A DNA stretch of 64,000 nucleotides from Bacteroidota bacterium (GCA_022562895.1 JADFOK010000002.1:1-64000), one strand, 5' to 3'; counted from the first letter of the stretch, positions 27,195 to 38,466 are shown. The notes: generated from the letters alone by a model not told the origin. Translations and numbers: made by a program.

Positions 27195-28544
27195 TCAAAA
27201 GCCCAATATCATTTTTGAAATATAGAAGAAGAGAAAAATTCCAAATATATCATTACTTGTTGTAATGAAAGGACCTGTAGCAATAGCAGGATCAATACCT
27301 CTTTTATCTAATATTATTGGCACAAAAGTACCTATTAAAGCAGCAATGATAATTACTAAGAGCATAGAGATAGCTATGGTGATACTTACCAGTTGATCTT
27401 GAGCAACTATAAATCCAAATATAATTACTAAAAGGCCTAACACACTTCCGTTAATAAGTGCAAGTCCGACTTCTTTTAGCAATCGATTCCATAAACTTCC
27501 CTTCACAATATCGTTTGCCAGACCTTGTACAATAATGGCACTGGATTGCACACCTACATTACCTGCCATTGCTGCAATAAGAGGTGTAAAGAAAAAAAGA
27601 ATTGGGTAACTAGATAGTGCTTCATCAAAACCTTGTAAGATATAGACACTCCCTAATCCACCAAAAAGCCCTAATACTAACCAAGGTAATCGCGCACGAG
27701 TAAGTTGCCATACAGAATCATCTGCTTCTACATCCTGAGAGATACCGGCGGCCATTTGGTAATCTTTTTCTGCTTCCTCTTTAATAAAATCTACAATATC
27801 GTCAATGGTGATCCTTCCCACTAATATTCCTTCCTCATCTACCACTGGGATTGCATCTAAATCGTATTTTTGCATAATACGAGCGACTTCTTCATCTTTG
27901 GTATTTACATTTACATAATCGACTTTTGGGATATAAACATCACTGATAAGTGCTCTTTCGTGAGCTGTTAATAGATCTTTTAATGATAGTCTTCCTTTTA
28001 ATTTTCCGTCGTTATCAGTCACATAAATAGAGTGAACGCGAGTAACATTTTGGGCTTGTTGGCGCATTTCACGAACACAACCTGCAACCGTCCATGTTTC
28101 ATTTACTTGTACTAATTCTTTTGCCATTAATCCACCGGCAGTGTCTTCGTCATATTTTAGAAGTTCAACAATATCTGCGACATGTTCTTCATCCTTTATT
28201 TTTTCTATTACCTTTTGCTGGATATTTTCATCGAGTTCTGCAACCACGTCGGCGGCATCATCGGTATCCATTTCCTCAAGTTCTTCGGCAATTTCCTTTG
28301 GGGAGAGGTTATCAAGAATACGTTCACGAACATCATCGTCCAGCTCAATTAGCACTTCGGATGTAATTTCACTTTCCAGTAATTTAATTAGGTAGGTTGC
28401 TTCTCCTGCGTTGAGTTCATCAAGCAGTTCGGCAATATCAGCAAAATGGATATCCTTTAATAACTCTTTTAATGCAAGACCATCTTTTTGGGTAATGAAC
28501 TGCTCAACATTTTGAATGAAGTTTTTAGTGAGTTGAAATTGCAT
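27195..28544 (-). CDS. mgtE: magnesium transporter MgtE
   Basis: [29 protein letters not shown] pair, C-terminal membrane domain. Confidence 0.95.
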   Translation of the reverse strand: MQFQLTKNFIQNVEQFITQKDGLALKELLKDIHFADIAELLDELNAGEATYLIKLLESEITSEVLIELDDDVRERILDNLSPKEIAEELEEMDTDDAADVVAELDENIQQKVIEKIKDEEHVADIVELLKYDEDTAGGLMAKELVQVNETWTVAGCVREMRQQAQNVTRVHSIYVTDNDGKLKGRLSLKDLLTAHERALISDVYIPKVDYVNVNTKDEEVARIMQKYDLDAIPVVDEEGILVGRITIDDIVDFIKEEAEKDYQMAAGISQDVEADDSVWQLTRARLPWLVLGLFGGLGSVYILQGFDEALSSYPILFFFTPLIAAMAGNVGVQSSAIIVQGLANDIVKGSLWNRLLKEVGLALINGSVLGLLVIIFGFIVAQDQLVSITIAISMLLVIIIAALIGTFVPIILDKRGIDPAIATGPFITTSNDIFGIFLFFYISKMILGF

Positions 28545-29316
28545 TGCTTTCTATTTTTTGAGTGAGCGCTATAAATTGTGAAACCGAAAGTTGTTCCGGA
28601 CGCTGCCCAAAGATAGTATCTTCTTTTAATTTATCGGAAAGATTAAAGGTTTTTAAACTGTTACGTAGTGTTTTTCTACGTTGCTGAAAGGAAGTTTTTA
28701 CTACTTTAAAAAAGAGTTGTTCATTACAAGGTAGTGTATATTTCTCCTTTCTTATTAACCTAAGAACACCACTCTCTACTTTTGGGGGTGGTTTAAACAC
28801 TGAAGGTGGTACGGAAAATAAATATTCAGCATCGTAAAATGCTTGCACTAGTACCGACGTGATTCCGTAAGTTTTACTGCCCTCTTTTTCACAGATACGC
28901 AATGCTACTTCTTTTTGAAACATACCTGTGAACTCAGGAATTCGAAAACGATTTTCTAAGGTTTTAAAAACAATTTGAGTTGAAATATTATATGGAAAAT
29001 TACCTGTGATAGCATACGATTCGTTATCAAAAAGATTCGATAAATCGAATTTTAAAAAATCGGCTTCCAAAACTTTTAAATTATCATGATGATACCGGTT
29101 ATTTAAATAAGCAACAGAATCCCTATCTAACTCCATGGCAACTAGGTTAATTTCTTTTTCAATTAGATATTTTGTTAATATGCCCATTCCCGGGCCAATC
29201 TCCAATACGTTTTTATAGCCTTGCAAAGTTAGGGTATCTCCAATTTTACGTGCAATGTTTTCGTCTTTTAAAAAATGTTGCCCTAGGTATTTTTTGGCTC
29301 TTACGTTTTTGCTCAT
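28525..29316 (-). CDS. rsmA: 16S rRNA (adenine(1518)-N(6)/adenine(1519)-N(6))-dimethyltransferase
   Basis: [43 protein letters not shown]. Confidence 0.95.
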   Translation of the reverse strand: MSKNVRAKKYLGQHFLKDENIARKIGDTLTLQGYKNVLEIGPGMGILTKYLIEKEINLVAMELDRDSVAYLNNRYHHDNLKVLEADFLKFDLSNLFDNESYAITGNFPYNISTQIVFKTLENRFRIPEFTGMFQKEVALRICEKEGSKTYGITSVLVQAFYDAEYLFSVPPSVFKPPPKVESGVLRLIRKEKYTLPCNEQLFFKVVKTSFQQRRKTLRNSLKTFNLSDKLKEDTIFGQRPEQLSVSQFIALTQKIESNAISTH

Positions 29317-29625
29317 TTAAAATTCGCTTACAATTTCTAATTCAGTTCTAAATGCAACAAATTTTCCTTCAAAAAGACTACTTTTTGCTCGAAGATTTTC
29401 TGCGTCTTCATCGTAATACTTATGAAGGGTTTCTATGTTATTTGTTGTGTATTGTACCGAGTAAGTAATACCTCCTAATTCTTCTTCTACTAACACTTTA
29501 GTCATTAATGCTTTACTAAATTTCCCTGTAGCAAGCATCTCAGGAATATGTTCTGTTTTCATCCATGTAAGCCAAGAATCATGAATGTCTTCTTCTACGT
29601 TTATTGTGACGTTATAAATGATCAT
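29317..29625 (-). CDS. DUF4286 family protein
   Basis: MIIYNVTINVEEDIHDSWLTWMKTEHIPEMLATGKF. Confidence 0.8.
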   Translation of the reverse strand: MIIYNVTINVEEDIHDSWLTWMKTEHIPEMLATGKFSKALMTKVLVEEELGGITYSVQYTTNNIETLHKYYDEDAENLRAKSSLFEGKFVAFRTELEIVSEF

Positions 29626-29643
29626 TTTTATTTAAGGTAAAGA

Positions 29644-31425
29644 TTATTCAATAGCATCACCACGAAGGATTCTATATTTTTTTCGTGCTTCAATAAAATA
29701 AATGCTATCTGCAAAATTAAAGATGATATATTCGTAGTATTCTTTTGCCTTTTCAGGTAGTTCTAGCTTATTCTCGTAGAGTTTTGCCAATCGATAATGA
29801 GCATCGTCTGCTAAAATATCTTCATTATAAAACTGAATGAGTTTTAAATATGTGGCTTCGGCTTTATCTATTTCATTTTTGTTTTCATACAACTCTCCCA
29901 ATTTAAATAATGCTTCGTCTTCTATATTTTCACCTTTATGGTTAGTGAGTATATCTTTTAAGACAGTTATAGCTTCAGTTTCTTTTTTCTGAAATGTCAA
30001 TAAATCGGCTCTTGCATATAATTTCAATGCCGATTGAATTGAGTCTTCAATAGAATTATCACTAATAATTAAACTAAGCTGCATAGCATCGTTAGCTATT
30101 AGCTGTGAAGTTGATTTTTTCAACACATTAAGTTGAATTTGTGCCCATTTAAAATCGCCTTTATAATAACTGGTTTTAGCTACTTTAAAACGTGCTTCCT
30201 GGGCCAATACATCATTTTTTACTTTTTTCTGAATTTGTGAATAGTAGATAAGTGCCAAATTGAACTTTTCATCAAACACCAAAATATCTGCTAATTGCAT
30301 CTTTACCTGGGATTCCTTATAGCGAGTAAGTTTATGTTTAAGTAATATTTTTAAATTGGCAATAGCTTTTTCTATATCTCCATATTGAAAAGCCAAAAAA
30401 TAATTGTAATCTAACTGAAGCAAATAAGTTTCTTTTCCGCGACTGTATTCATCCAGAAGTGTTTCAAATTGTTTTATAATTTTAGGGTAGTTTTTTTTAG
30501 TTGCAGTTTTAAGAGCAATTTTCATTAAGTATTGATGCCCTTCTAATTTTGCTTCGATAGTGGCAGCATTTTCGATAATAAAATTTACGATAAAAGTAGC
30601 ATTTTCATAATCTTCATCTAGGATTGCAAGAACAGCTAAATCTACAATATCGGTTAAATCACCATCCCCCATTCGTTTATAAATAGCTTTTTCTTGTATA
30701 AATGCTTTTTTATAATCCTTTTGTTGTATAAACAACCAGCTAAGTAATTCATTATACATTAAATTAGGTTGTTTCTGTATTTTTTGTAATAACATCCTCA
30801 TTAATGCAATATTGGCCTCATTATTTGGATCTTCGGTTACATAAAGGCTAAAATTACGTTGTGCGGTACTTTTATATATAGGTTTCTTTAATATTAAATC
30901 TAAGTATTTTTCAAACATGTTATCAAGTCTACCCTGTTCCCCATAAATACGCGCCAATTGTATATTAAAATCATAATCACTGAGTTCCATTGCTCTTTCA
31001 TAGGTAGCAACAGCATTGTCTAATAGGCCATATTTTTCGAAAGCCTTGCCTATATTATAAGCATAATTTGGATTGGTTTCCACATAATTTAAAGCAACAT
31101 TATAATATTTGTTCATTAACGAATCTTTTTTTTGAAGAGAATAATTAAATCCTAACTCTATATGTAATTGCGGAATTTTTATTGGATAATTTAATCTATC
31201 TAAAAGTAATTTTTCGGCTTTTAGAAAATTTTCCATTTGTTGATTTGCGGATATAACAAGCATGAAATAATCTAAACGCCCCGGATTCTTATTAGAAAGT
31301 TTTTCAAAAATGCTAAGTGCTTTTTTATATTCACCTTGTTCAAAATAATTTTTTGCAAGCAATTCACTTTGCGCACTTACAATAGAAGTAACACATAAAA
31401 ATAATATAAAAACGATTTTGCGCAT
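29644..31425 (-). CDS. tetratricopeptide repeat protein, exported
   Basis: Signal peptide; multiple TPR-like helices (YFEQGEYKKALSIFEKLSNKNP). Confidence 0.85.
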   Translation of the reverse strand: MRKIVFILFLCVTSIVSAQSELLAKNYFEQGEYKKALSIFEKLSNKNPGRLDYFMLVISANQQMENFLKAEKLLLDRLNYPIKIPQLHIELGFNYSLQKKDSLMNKYYNVALNYVETNPNYAYNIGKAFEKYGLLDNAVATYERAMELSDYDFNIQLARIYGEQGRLDNMFEKYLDLILKKPIYKSTAQRNFSLYVTEDPNNEANIALMRMLLQKIQKQPNLMYNELLSWLFIQQKDYKKAFIQEKAIYKRMGDGDLTDIVDLAVLAILDEDYENATFIVNFIIENAATIEAKLEGHQYLMKIALKTATKKNYPKIIKQFETLLDEYSRGKETYLLQLDYNYFLAFQYGDIEKAIANLKILLKHKLTRYKESQVKMQLADILVFDEKFNLALIYYSQIQKKVKNDVLAQEARFKVAKTSYYKGDFKWAQIQLNVLKKSTSQLIANDAMQLSLIISDNSIEDSIQSALKLYARADLLTFQKKETEAITVLKDILTNHKGENIEDEALFKLGELYENKNEIDKAEATYLKLIQFYNEDILADDAHYRLAKLYENKLELPEKAKEYYEYIIFNFADSIYFIEARKKYRILRGDAIE

Positions 31426-31519
31426 GGGATAAAGATAACGAATAGATTCTTTTAAAAGTATATCAATAATTACGCCTTAATTTAATACATATAAGACTCT
31501 TCGGTTGCAAATAATCACC

Positions 31520-32791
31520 TTACGATATCATATCAAACCCACAATAAGGCACTAATACCTTCGGGATTATTATACCTTTAGCTGTTTGACAATTTTCTAG
31601 TATTCCTGCCAATAGTCTTGGCAGGGCCAGGGAGCTTCCATTAAGGGTATGTACTAAATTGTTTTTTCCATCTTTATCTTTAAATCTAAGTTTTAATCTA
31701 TTTGCTTGAAAGGTTTCAAAATTAGACACCGAAGATATCTCCAACCAACGATCTTGAGCTGTAGAGAAAACTTCAAAATCATAGGTTAGTGAAGAGGCAA
31801 AACCAAGGTCACCCCCACATAAACGAAGAATTCTATAGGGTAATTTTAATTCTTGTAAAATTCCTTTTACGTGATCTACCATTTCATCTAAAGCATTATA
31901 CGAATTTTCGGGATGTTCTAATCGAACGATTTCTACTTTATCAAATTGATGTAACCGATTTAAACCCCTTACGTGTGCACCATAAGACCCCGCTTCTCTT
32001 CTAAAGCAAGGAGTATATCCGGTACAAGTAATAGGTAATTCGTTATGCATAATTAAATCACCTCTAAACATATTGGTAATAGGGACCTCAGCCGTTGGAA
32101 TAAGGTAAAGGTCGTCACCGGTTACATGATACATTTGTCCTTCTTTGTCTGGTAATTGCCCTGTTCCATAACCAGAAGTTTCATTTACTAAGTAAGGCAC
32201 TTGATATTCTGTATAACCAGCGGAAGTGTTTTTATCCAAAAAATAAGCGATTAATGCCCGTTGTAAACGAGCGCCTTTTCCTTTGTAAACCGGGAATCCG
32301 GCACCGGTAATCTTTACCCCCAATTCAAAATCGATGATATCGTATTTTTTTGCCAATTCCCAGTGGGGTATGGCCTCATCTGCAAGAGTTGGTATTTCAC
32401 CTTCACGAAATACCTCCTCATTATCGTTTTCATCACTTCCGTCAGGCACCAGATCGTTTGGTATATTTGGAATGGTATATAATAACTCGGTTAGCTTTTC
32501 TACTGCGTTGTTTAATTTTTCAGTGAGTACTTTGGAAGTTTCTTTTAACTTACTTGTTTTTTCCTTTATTAAATTTGCTTTTTGAACTTCACCATTTTTG
32601 AAGAACATTCCTATTTCTTTGGAAAACGTATTTGAAAGTGCCAGTGTTTCATCAAGTTTAGCCTGCACATTTCTTCGTTCTTCGTCTGTTTTTAAAACGT
32701 TTTCAAAGACATCATTTGCATCGAAGTCTCTCTTAGTAAGAGCTGCAATAAATTTTTCTCTATGCTCTCGTATTTCGTTTACCTGTAACAT
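31520..32791 (-). CDS. serS: serine--tRNA ligase
   Basis: MLQVNEIREHREKFIAALTKR; TCTGYTPCFRREAGSYGAHVRGLNRLHQFDKVEI. Confidence 0.97.
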   Translation of the reverse strand: MLQVNEIREHREKFIAALTKRDFDANDVFENVLKTDEERRNVQAKLDETLALSNTFSKEIGMFFKNGEVQKANLIKEKTSKLKETSKVLTEKLNNAVEKLTELLYTIPNIPNDLVPDGSDENDNEEVFREGEIPTLADEAIPHWELAKKYDIIDFELGVKITGAGFPVYKGKGARLQRALIAYFLDKNTSAGYTEYQVPYLVNETSGYGTGQLPDKEGQMYHVTGDDLYLIPTAEVPITNMFRGDLIMHNELPITCTGYTPCFRREAGSYGAHVRGLNRLHQFDKVEIVRLEHPENSYNALDEMVDHVKGILQELKLPYRILRLCGGDLGFASSLTYDFEVFSTAQDRWLEISSVSNFETFQANRLKLRFKDKDGKNNLVHTLNGSSLALPRLLAGILENCQTAKGIIIPKVLVPYCGFDMIS

Positions 32792-32863
32792 GGATGTAAA
32801 TCTTTAAGCTTGCAAAGTTAATAAAATAGCAATGTTTTCTTTTGAGTATGTAGAATATTTCTT

Positions 32864-33369
32864 TTACCATTCACCGGCATAATTAAGACCCTCGTTTGAG
32901 AGATATTTTAAGTATTCGAATTTTAAAGATACTATTTGTCTTATATGTAAATAGTCATGAGCCAGCCAATTTGATAAAAATAATTTCGCAGACATAGGAC
33001 CCAATTTAGGATGCTTATAAAAATTATCCCATTTAGGATTAGTTAACGCCTGTAGCCAGGAAACAGATCTCTCCCGTTCCTTCAAAAAAGTTATCAAAGT
33101 TTTATAAAAATTTGTTCTATATAATTTCTCTCTTTTACCCACATACCAGGATCTATAAGAGGCAGGGCGAGCTCTGGTGTTTCCAGAACATAGGTAACTC
33201 GGGTTCGAAAGTCTTCAACTTCTTCGTCGAGTAAATGACAAATAATTTCAAGCAAACACCATTTACCGGGTTTGGGTTTCCAAAGGTGTTCTTCAGGAGG
33301 GATATTTTCTAATAGCCCTTTAAAGATATTTTTGTTTCTTTTTAGTTCCTGAAATATTTTTTTGTACAT
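32864..33369 (-). pseudogene. DinB family protein, frameshifted
   Basis: 33094..33369 (WKPKPGKWCLLEIICHLLDEEVEDF) and 32864..33142 (LSNWLAHDYLHIRQI) are two halves of one protein; frame break at aaaaattt 33106-33113. Confidence 0.8.
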
Positions 33370-33440
33370 GTATAGAAATGTCAGTTTTCAATGAATCTAT
33401 AAAGAAACAAGATACCAAATATTAAGATTACTCTAAGAAC

Positions 33441-34766
33441 TTATTTTTTATGATAATCTTCAGGTGAAGGTAAAATCCAATCATGATGTTCAAAAGGCTT
33501 CCATTCCTTAGAAGCAATATCCACGTCGGGGTCAATAAAGGGAAAGTAATAACCGCCATTAACACTTACTTTTCCATGCAAGTAAACAGCAACATCTTTT
33601 CCGTTTTCTTTTTCTAACTTTTTAATGCGTTGTGCCAATTGCCATAATAAATCGGGGTGGGTTTTTATAGTATGAGTTTGTTTTTTTGATAGTAGGTTGC
33701 TGTAATTATAACTTATGCGCTCACCTGTGGCTTTATCTTCTACCCATATTATAAGAGTTCCTCTTTTAGATCGAAGCATCATCCTCCAGCTTAGTCGGTG
33801 GCCTTCTTCAGTCCATAACACATCATCTTTAATGAACCAATGGCGTAATGGAAGTCCAATTTGAACAATAAAATAAAGAGTGAATACTACTATTAAAGCA
33901 TTTTTATAACGAGGTATCTTTATTTCTTCAGAGGTGTATAATTTTTTTTTCGAAAGAAATCGCTTCTGAAGTGTTTCCGAAGTAAAGAAAAACAATACAA
34001 ATGAAATTGACATATATGGAAATATCCCTATTTGAAACACAATTGAATTAAATAAATGAAAAAAGACAGATATATAAAATCCCAGCAATCTTGTAGGCTT
34101 CCAGAGTAACATAGGTATAATAAGAAAATCGAATAATAATCCAAAATAAGCTATAGAATAATGTAACCAGGACTGCTGTAGAAGTTCACCGATAAGCCAA
34201 TAAGAATTTTTGGCCTTCATAAATAGAGCTGGGGCAGTTGCATCAAACCAGTCTGGGTAACATTTAGCAATTCCTGCATAGGTAAAAACTATGAGTACCT
34301 GAAGTATCAAAACCCATTTACACCATTGAGACATAGCGGGATTTTTAATTGAAGGCCTATAATTAGCATCCAGTGAAAACCATCTATTTGCAGGTAATAA
34401 GACCATCAACCAGCATAATAACATCATTAAATAGTAGTGGTTGTTGTAGGAAGTCTTTTGCATAAAATACACCCCGGTCCACATAAGTGCATAAAAGAAC
34501 ATACTATAACGATATTTGTAACCTAGCATTACCATCAGCCCAAAGAAGCCCATGATTATAAAGTAATAATACATTCCACTACCCTGAATCGTTTGTAAAA
34601 AATCGAAGCCAATAAAATTAAAAGTAAAATCGGGTTCTACCAAAACTCTGCGAACCCATCCCGTTGCTATAGCTCCAAAAGCCTCTATAGAAATCAACAA
34701 GCCAAAAACAACCCTGAAAAGCACAAGACTGGTATTATCTACTTGCTTAAAAAGGAATTTATTCAT
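33441..34766 (-). CDS. HTTM domain / vitamin K-dependent gamma-carboxylase-like membrane protein
   Basis: LVLFRVVFGLLISIEAF...SYNNHYYLMMLLCWLMVLLPANRWFSLDA...FTYAGIAKCYPDWF. Confidence 0.85.
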   Translation of the reverse strand: MNKFLFKQVDNTSLVLFRVVFGLLISIEAFGAIATGWVRRVLVEPDFTFNFIGFDFLQTIQGSGMYYYFIIMGFFGLMVMLGYKYRYSMFFYALMWTGVYFMQKTSYNNHYYLMMLLCWLMVLLPANRWFSLDANYRPSIKNPAMSQWCKWVLILQVLIVFTYAGIAKCYPDWFDATAPALFMKAKNSYWLIGELLQQSWLHYSIAYFGLLFDFLIIPMLLWKPTRLLGFYISVFFHLFNSIVFQIGIFPYMSISFVLFFFTSETLQKRFLSKKKLYTSEEIKIPRYKNALIVVFTLYFIVQIGLPLRHWFIKDDVLWTEEGHRLSWRMMLRSKRGTLIIWVEDKATGERISYNYSNLLSKKQTHTIKTHPDLLWQLAQRIKKLEKENGKDVAVYLHGKVSVNGGYYFPFIDPDVDIASKEWKPFEHHDWILPSPEDYHKK

Positions 34767-35691
34767 TAGACTTTATGTATTCTCTGGCAAAAGATTCATC
34801 TTTTTTAATGGCTTCTTTTAAATTATCTGAAGTCTCAAAATTTACTTCATCACGTATTCGTTTTAGGAATTCAAGCTTTAAAAATTTACCGTAAAGGATT
34901 TCATTAAAATCAAGAAAATACGTTTCAATTGTTTTTACCGAACCACCAAAGGTTGGGTTAGTTCCTATGTTTGTTATTCCAAAAACTCTTTCACCCGAAA
35001 TATTAGTTTGCACCACATACACACCATTTTTAGGGATAATCTTATAGTTTTCCTCAACCTGAAGATTTGCAGTAGGAAAATCTAATGTTTTGCCAATACC
35101 CTTGCCTTTAACTATGGTACCATTTAACATAAAGAGATAACCCAAATAGGAATTAGCTGTTTTAATATGTCCGTTTTCTAATGCCCTTCTTATTTTGCTG
35201 GAACTTATAGCTACTTCGTCTAGTTCTTGAGCGGTAATTTCAATAACTTCAAAATCATAGGTGATACCAAATTCTTTTAAATCTTCGATAGTAGCATTTC
35301 GGTTTCTTCCAAAACGATGGTCATAACCGATTATAATTTTTTTTACATTTAAGCAGTTTACTAAAATATCCCTAACAAATTGCAATGCGGTTAATCGCGA
35401 AAATTCTTTTGTAAAAGGGTGAATTACCAATTGATCAAGCCCTGTTTTTTTTATTAATTCTTTACGTTCATCAATTGTATTAATAAGTTTTAATTGAACA
35501 TCTTTCTGTAACACCATACGAGGATGTGGAAAAAAAGTAAGTAAGACCGAATCTAAGTTTTCGTCTGTAGCTGTTTTCACCAAGCGTTCTAAAATTGCCC
35601 TATGTCCCAAGTGTACGCCATCAAAAGTGCCAATGGTCACAGCACTTGGGCGAGTATTATTATATGAAGAAGCTGAAGAGTATTCTTTCAC
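34759..35691 (-). CDS. ribF: bifunctional riboflavin kinase/FAD synthetase
   Basis: AVTIGTFDGVHLGHRAILERL; GKTLDFPTANL. Confidence 0.95.
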   Translation of the reverse strand: MKEYSSASSYNNTRPSAVTIGTFDGVHLGHRAILERLVKTATDENLDSVLLTFFPHPRMVLQKDVQLKLINTIDERKELIKKTGLDQLVIHPFTKEFSRLTALQFVRDILVNCLNVKKIIIGYDHRFGRNRNATIEDLKEFGITYDFEVIEITAQELDEVAISSSKIRRALENGHIKTANSYLGYLFMLNGTIVKGKGIGKTLDFPTANLQVEENYKIIPKNGVYVVQTNISGERVFGITNIGTNPTFGGSVKTIETYFLDFNEILYGKFLKLEFLKRIRDEVNFETSDNLKEAIKKDESFAREYIKSNE

Positions 35692-35708
35692 GTGTTAAAT
35701 TTTTTATC

Positions 35709-36350
35709 CTATTTCCCGTTAAAGGTGTTCATAGTAATTGATATTCCTGCGAGCCCAAATGATTTAATAGCATCGACGGCTTTAAGAAGACGTTCAGAGA
35801 GAATTTTTTGCTCCTCGTTACTCCATTCACTTAGTACATAGTCTACTTGTCTTCCCGTTGAAAAAGTATCACTGATTCCAAATCTAAATCGGTTGTATTT
35901 TGTAGTATTTAAAAAAAGTTGAATATCCTTTAGCCCGTTATGACCACCATCACTTCCTTTTGATTTTATTCTGAAAGTACCAAAGGGAAGGTTTAGATCA
36001 TCGGTAACTACCAGCAGGTTTTCTAAAGGGATCTTTTCTTTATCGAGCCAGTATTTTACAGCTTTCCCACTAAGGTTCATATAGGTACTGGGCTTTAGCA
36101 ATAAAAAAGTCCTGCCTTTTAATTTAAATGTGGTAATAGAACCAAGCTTCCCTGTTTCGAAGGTGACAGATTCTTTTTCCGCTATAAAATCTAGAATAAT
36201 AAATCCAACATTATGTCGGGTATTTTGATATTTAGGACCAATATTGCCTAATCCTGCTATGAGAAATTTTTTCATAGGGTCGCCTTCAGTTATTATTCTG
36301 TCAGGTGTTTTTACAAAAAGTTTTCTGAAAAACGTAAACATACATTTCAT
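35709..36350 (-). CDS. pth: peptidyl-tRNA hydrolase
   Basis: KKFLIAGLGNIGPKYQNTRHNVGFIILDF...KPSTYMNLSGKAV. Confidence 0.95.
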   Translation of the reverse strand: MKCMFTFFRKLFVKTPDRIITEGDPMKKFLIAGLGNIGPKYQNTRHNVGFIILDFIAEKESVTFETGKLGSITTFKLKGRTFLLLKPSTYMNLSGKAVKYWLDKEKIPLENLLVVTDDLNLPFGTFRIKSKGSDGGHNGLKDIQLFLNTTKYNRFRFGISDTFSTGRQVDYVLSEWSNEEQKILSERLLKAVDAIKSFGLAGISITMNTFNGK

Positions 36351-36373
36351 TAAACTTCAGTAAAAATAAAAAA

Positions 36374-36396
36374 AACATCCGCCTAAGACGGATGTT
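36374..36396 (-). terminator. intrinsic terminator after rplY
   Basis: aacatccg/cggatgtt stem; T-run on minus strand. Confidence 0.75.
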
Positions 36397-36422
36397 CTTT
36401 CAAGTATATTAATTTTAAAGTT

Positions 36423-37181
36423 TTATTCTTTATCAGAAGTCCCGCCTTTTGTATATCCTTCAGCAGGTTTATCTTTACTTTTATCTCCTTCTTTCCATTC
36501 TTTTCCATCTTTCCATTCTTTACCTTCTTTACCTTTAGCACCCTCTGCGCCTTCTTTTCCTTCTTCACCTTCTTCACCTTCTTCTCCTTCTTCACCTTCT
36601 TCTTCTTCTTCTTCAGTAATTTCATCTTCGATGGCAACACGAGATGTTCTTACCTGACAAACCACTCGGTTTTCTTGGTGTAAGATTGTATAGGCTTCGG
36701 ATAATAAATCTGCAACACTTAATACATCACCGATTTCCATTTCCGTAATATCGGCTTCAAGAAAATCTGGAAGATCTTTTGGTATAGCTTTAACCCGTAA
36801 CTTACGGATAACGATACGTAATACACCGCCATTTTTTACTCCAATAGCACTACCTGTAATAACTACAGGGATTTCCATAACTACTTCTTTATCTTCGAAA
36901 ATTTGATAAAAATCGATGTGTAAAATTTTATCGGTTACCGGGTGAAATTGTATGTCTTGAAGAATTGCTTCTATTTTAGAGCCATCTTCTAAAGCAATTA
37001 CTACGGTGTGTACGTCTGGAGTAAACACCAACTTTGTAAATGCCAGAATGTCTGCCGAAAAGTGAATAGGTGCGTCTCCTCCGTATACTACGCAAGGAAC
37101 CTTTCCAGCATTACGTAAGGCTTTGGTAGCAACCTTGCCCACGCTTTCTCTTTGAGATCCATTGATTGTAATTGATTTCAT
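36423..37181 (-). CDS. rplY: 50S ribosomal protein L25/general stress protein Ctc with low-complexity charged tail
   Basis: [35 protein letters not shown]; tail [42 protein letters not shown]. Confidence 0.95.
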   Translation of the reverse strand: MKSITINGSQRESVGKVATKALRNAGKVPCVVYGGDAPIHFSADILAFTKLVFTPDVHTVVIALEDGSKIEAILQDIQFHPVTDKILHIDFYQIFEDKEVVMEIPVVITGSAIGVKNGGVLRIVIRKLRVKAIPKDLPDFLEADITEMEIGDVLSVADLLSEAYTILHQENRVVCQVRTSRVAIEDEITEEEEEEGEEGEEGEEGEEGKEGAEGAKGKEGKEWKDGKEWKEGDKSKDKPAEGYTKGGTSDKE

Positions 37182-37318
37182 CAGTTTGTTTTAATAGATT
37201 GTGATTAACGATTAATAATTTTGAAACCTGCCCTGTGATCGGGCGGGTGCAAAAGTGCAACTTTTTTCTGAAGACTGAAAACAAACAAAAAGGTTTTTTA
37301 TAACTGAATTCCTGAGGG

Positions 37319-38260
37319 TTACATCAAAAATTTTGAGCTAATAGAAATGTTTGCATTTACACTTATCATGACATCGGCAAAAAGATCAGCACAACTCAAC
37401 ACTTTAATTTTTGAACAATCCTCTTTAAGAGGAATTGAATCTGTAACTATCAATTCTTCTAGTTTCGAATTTTCTATACGTTTGTAGGCATCACCTGAAA
37501 GTAAGGCGTGAGTACATATTGCTCTAACACTTAAAGCTCCTCGTTTTATCATTAAATCGGCCGCTTTGGCAAGTGTGCCAGCGGTGTCCACCATATCGTC
37601 TACCAAAACAACATTCTTATCTGTAACGTCACCAATTAGTTCCATGTGTGAGATAATATTGGCTTTTTCACGTTGTTTATAACAGATAACCACATCACTT
37701 TTCAAAAATTTCGAGTAGGCATAAGCACGTTTAGAACCTCCCATGTCTGGTGAAGCTATGGTTAAGTAATCCAGATTTAAGGATTGTACGTAGGGTAAAA
37801 AGATTGTGGATGCAAATAAGTGATCTACAGGTTTTTCAAAAAAGCCCTGAATTTGATCGGCATGTAAATCCATGGTTATAATTCGAGTTGCACCTGCGGT
37901 TTCCAACATTTTAGCGATTAGCTTTGCTGCAATTGGAACGCGGGGTTTATCTTTTTTGTCTTGTCGTGCCCAACCAAAATAAGGTAATACCGCTGTAATA
38001 TGTCTTGCCGAAGATCGTTTTGCAGCATCAAGCATTAACAACATTTCCATTAAATGGTCGCTATTTGGAAAAGTAGAGCCTATGATAAATACACGACTCC
38101 CGCGAATCGATTCTTCAAACGAAGGTTGAAACTCTCCATCACTGTAGGTATATGTTATTACTTTTCCTAAGGGAACACCATATTTTGTGGCAATAGCTTT
38201 TGCTAATACTTCACTTTGTTTACAGGCGAATAATTTAGGTTCGGGAATTTGTGTAGACAT
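37319..38260 (-). CDS. prs: ribose-phosphate pyrophosphokinase
   Basis: FACKQSEVLAKAIATKYGVPLGKVITYTYSDGEFQPSFEESIRG...VLVDDMVDTAGTLAKAADLM. Confidence 0.96.
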   Translation of the reverse strand: MSTQIPEPKLFACKQSEVLAKAIATKYGVPLGKVITYTYSDGEFQPSFEESIRGSRVFIIGSTFPNSDHLMEMLLMLDAAKRSSARHITAVLPYFGWARQDKKDKPRVPIAAKLIAKMLETAGATRIITMDLHADQIQGFFEKPVDHLFASTIFLPYVQSLNLDYLTIASPDMGGSKRAYAYSKFLKSDVVICYKQREKANIISHMELIGDVTDKNVVLVDDMVDTAGTLAKAADLMIKRGALSVRAICTHALLSGDAYKRIENSKLEELIVTDSIPLKEDCSKIKVLSCADLFADVMISVNANISISSKFLM

Positions 38261-38286
38261 TATTTTTTAGTTGAGTTAGGTAATTG

Positions 38287-38294
38287 CAAAGGTA
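38287..38294 (-). promoter_or_regulatory. -7 element TAccTTTG for prs
   Basis: caaaggta on plus strand. Confidence 0.45.
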
Positions 38295-38359
38295 AAATTA
38301 ATAGCGAGTGTTTCCCAAAAAATGCGAGGAGTAATTCTTAAAATATATTATTTATTGTT

Positions 38360-38367
38360 TATTTTTG
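38360..38367 (+). promoter_or_regulatory. -7 element TAttTTTG for tRNA-Leu transcription unit
   Basis: tatttttg, 12 nt upstream of the tRNA-like sequence. Confidence 0.5.
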
Positions 38368-38378
38368 CATCCCAATTA

Positions 38379-38445
38379 GCTCAAGTGGCGGAATTGGTAG
38401 ACCTGTCTGCCGACAGGCAGGCGCGCAAGGATTCAAAATCTCAAG
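38379..38445 (+). pseudogene. tRNA-Leu 5' fragment interrupted by a 20-nt palindrome
   Basis: GCTCAAGTGGCGGAATTGGTAGA-[cctgtctgccgacaggcagg]-CGCGCAAGGATTCAAAATCT; removing the insert restores a canonical tRNA-Leu D-arm and CAA anticodon loop. Confidence 0.75.
38402..38421. repeat. dispersed palindrome P1 (CCTGTCTG-CCGA-CAGGCAGG)
   Basis: 8-bp stem with one G-T pair; related copy at 38843. Confidence 0.8.
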
Positions 38446-38466
38446 CAAAATGGACATATATTAATT

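Noticed and set aside
36383-36640. ORF rich in KK/EK on the minus strand
   Set aside because: Alternative frame of the low-complexity L25 tail
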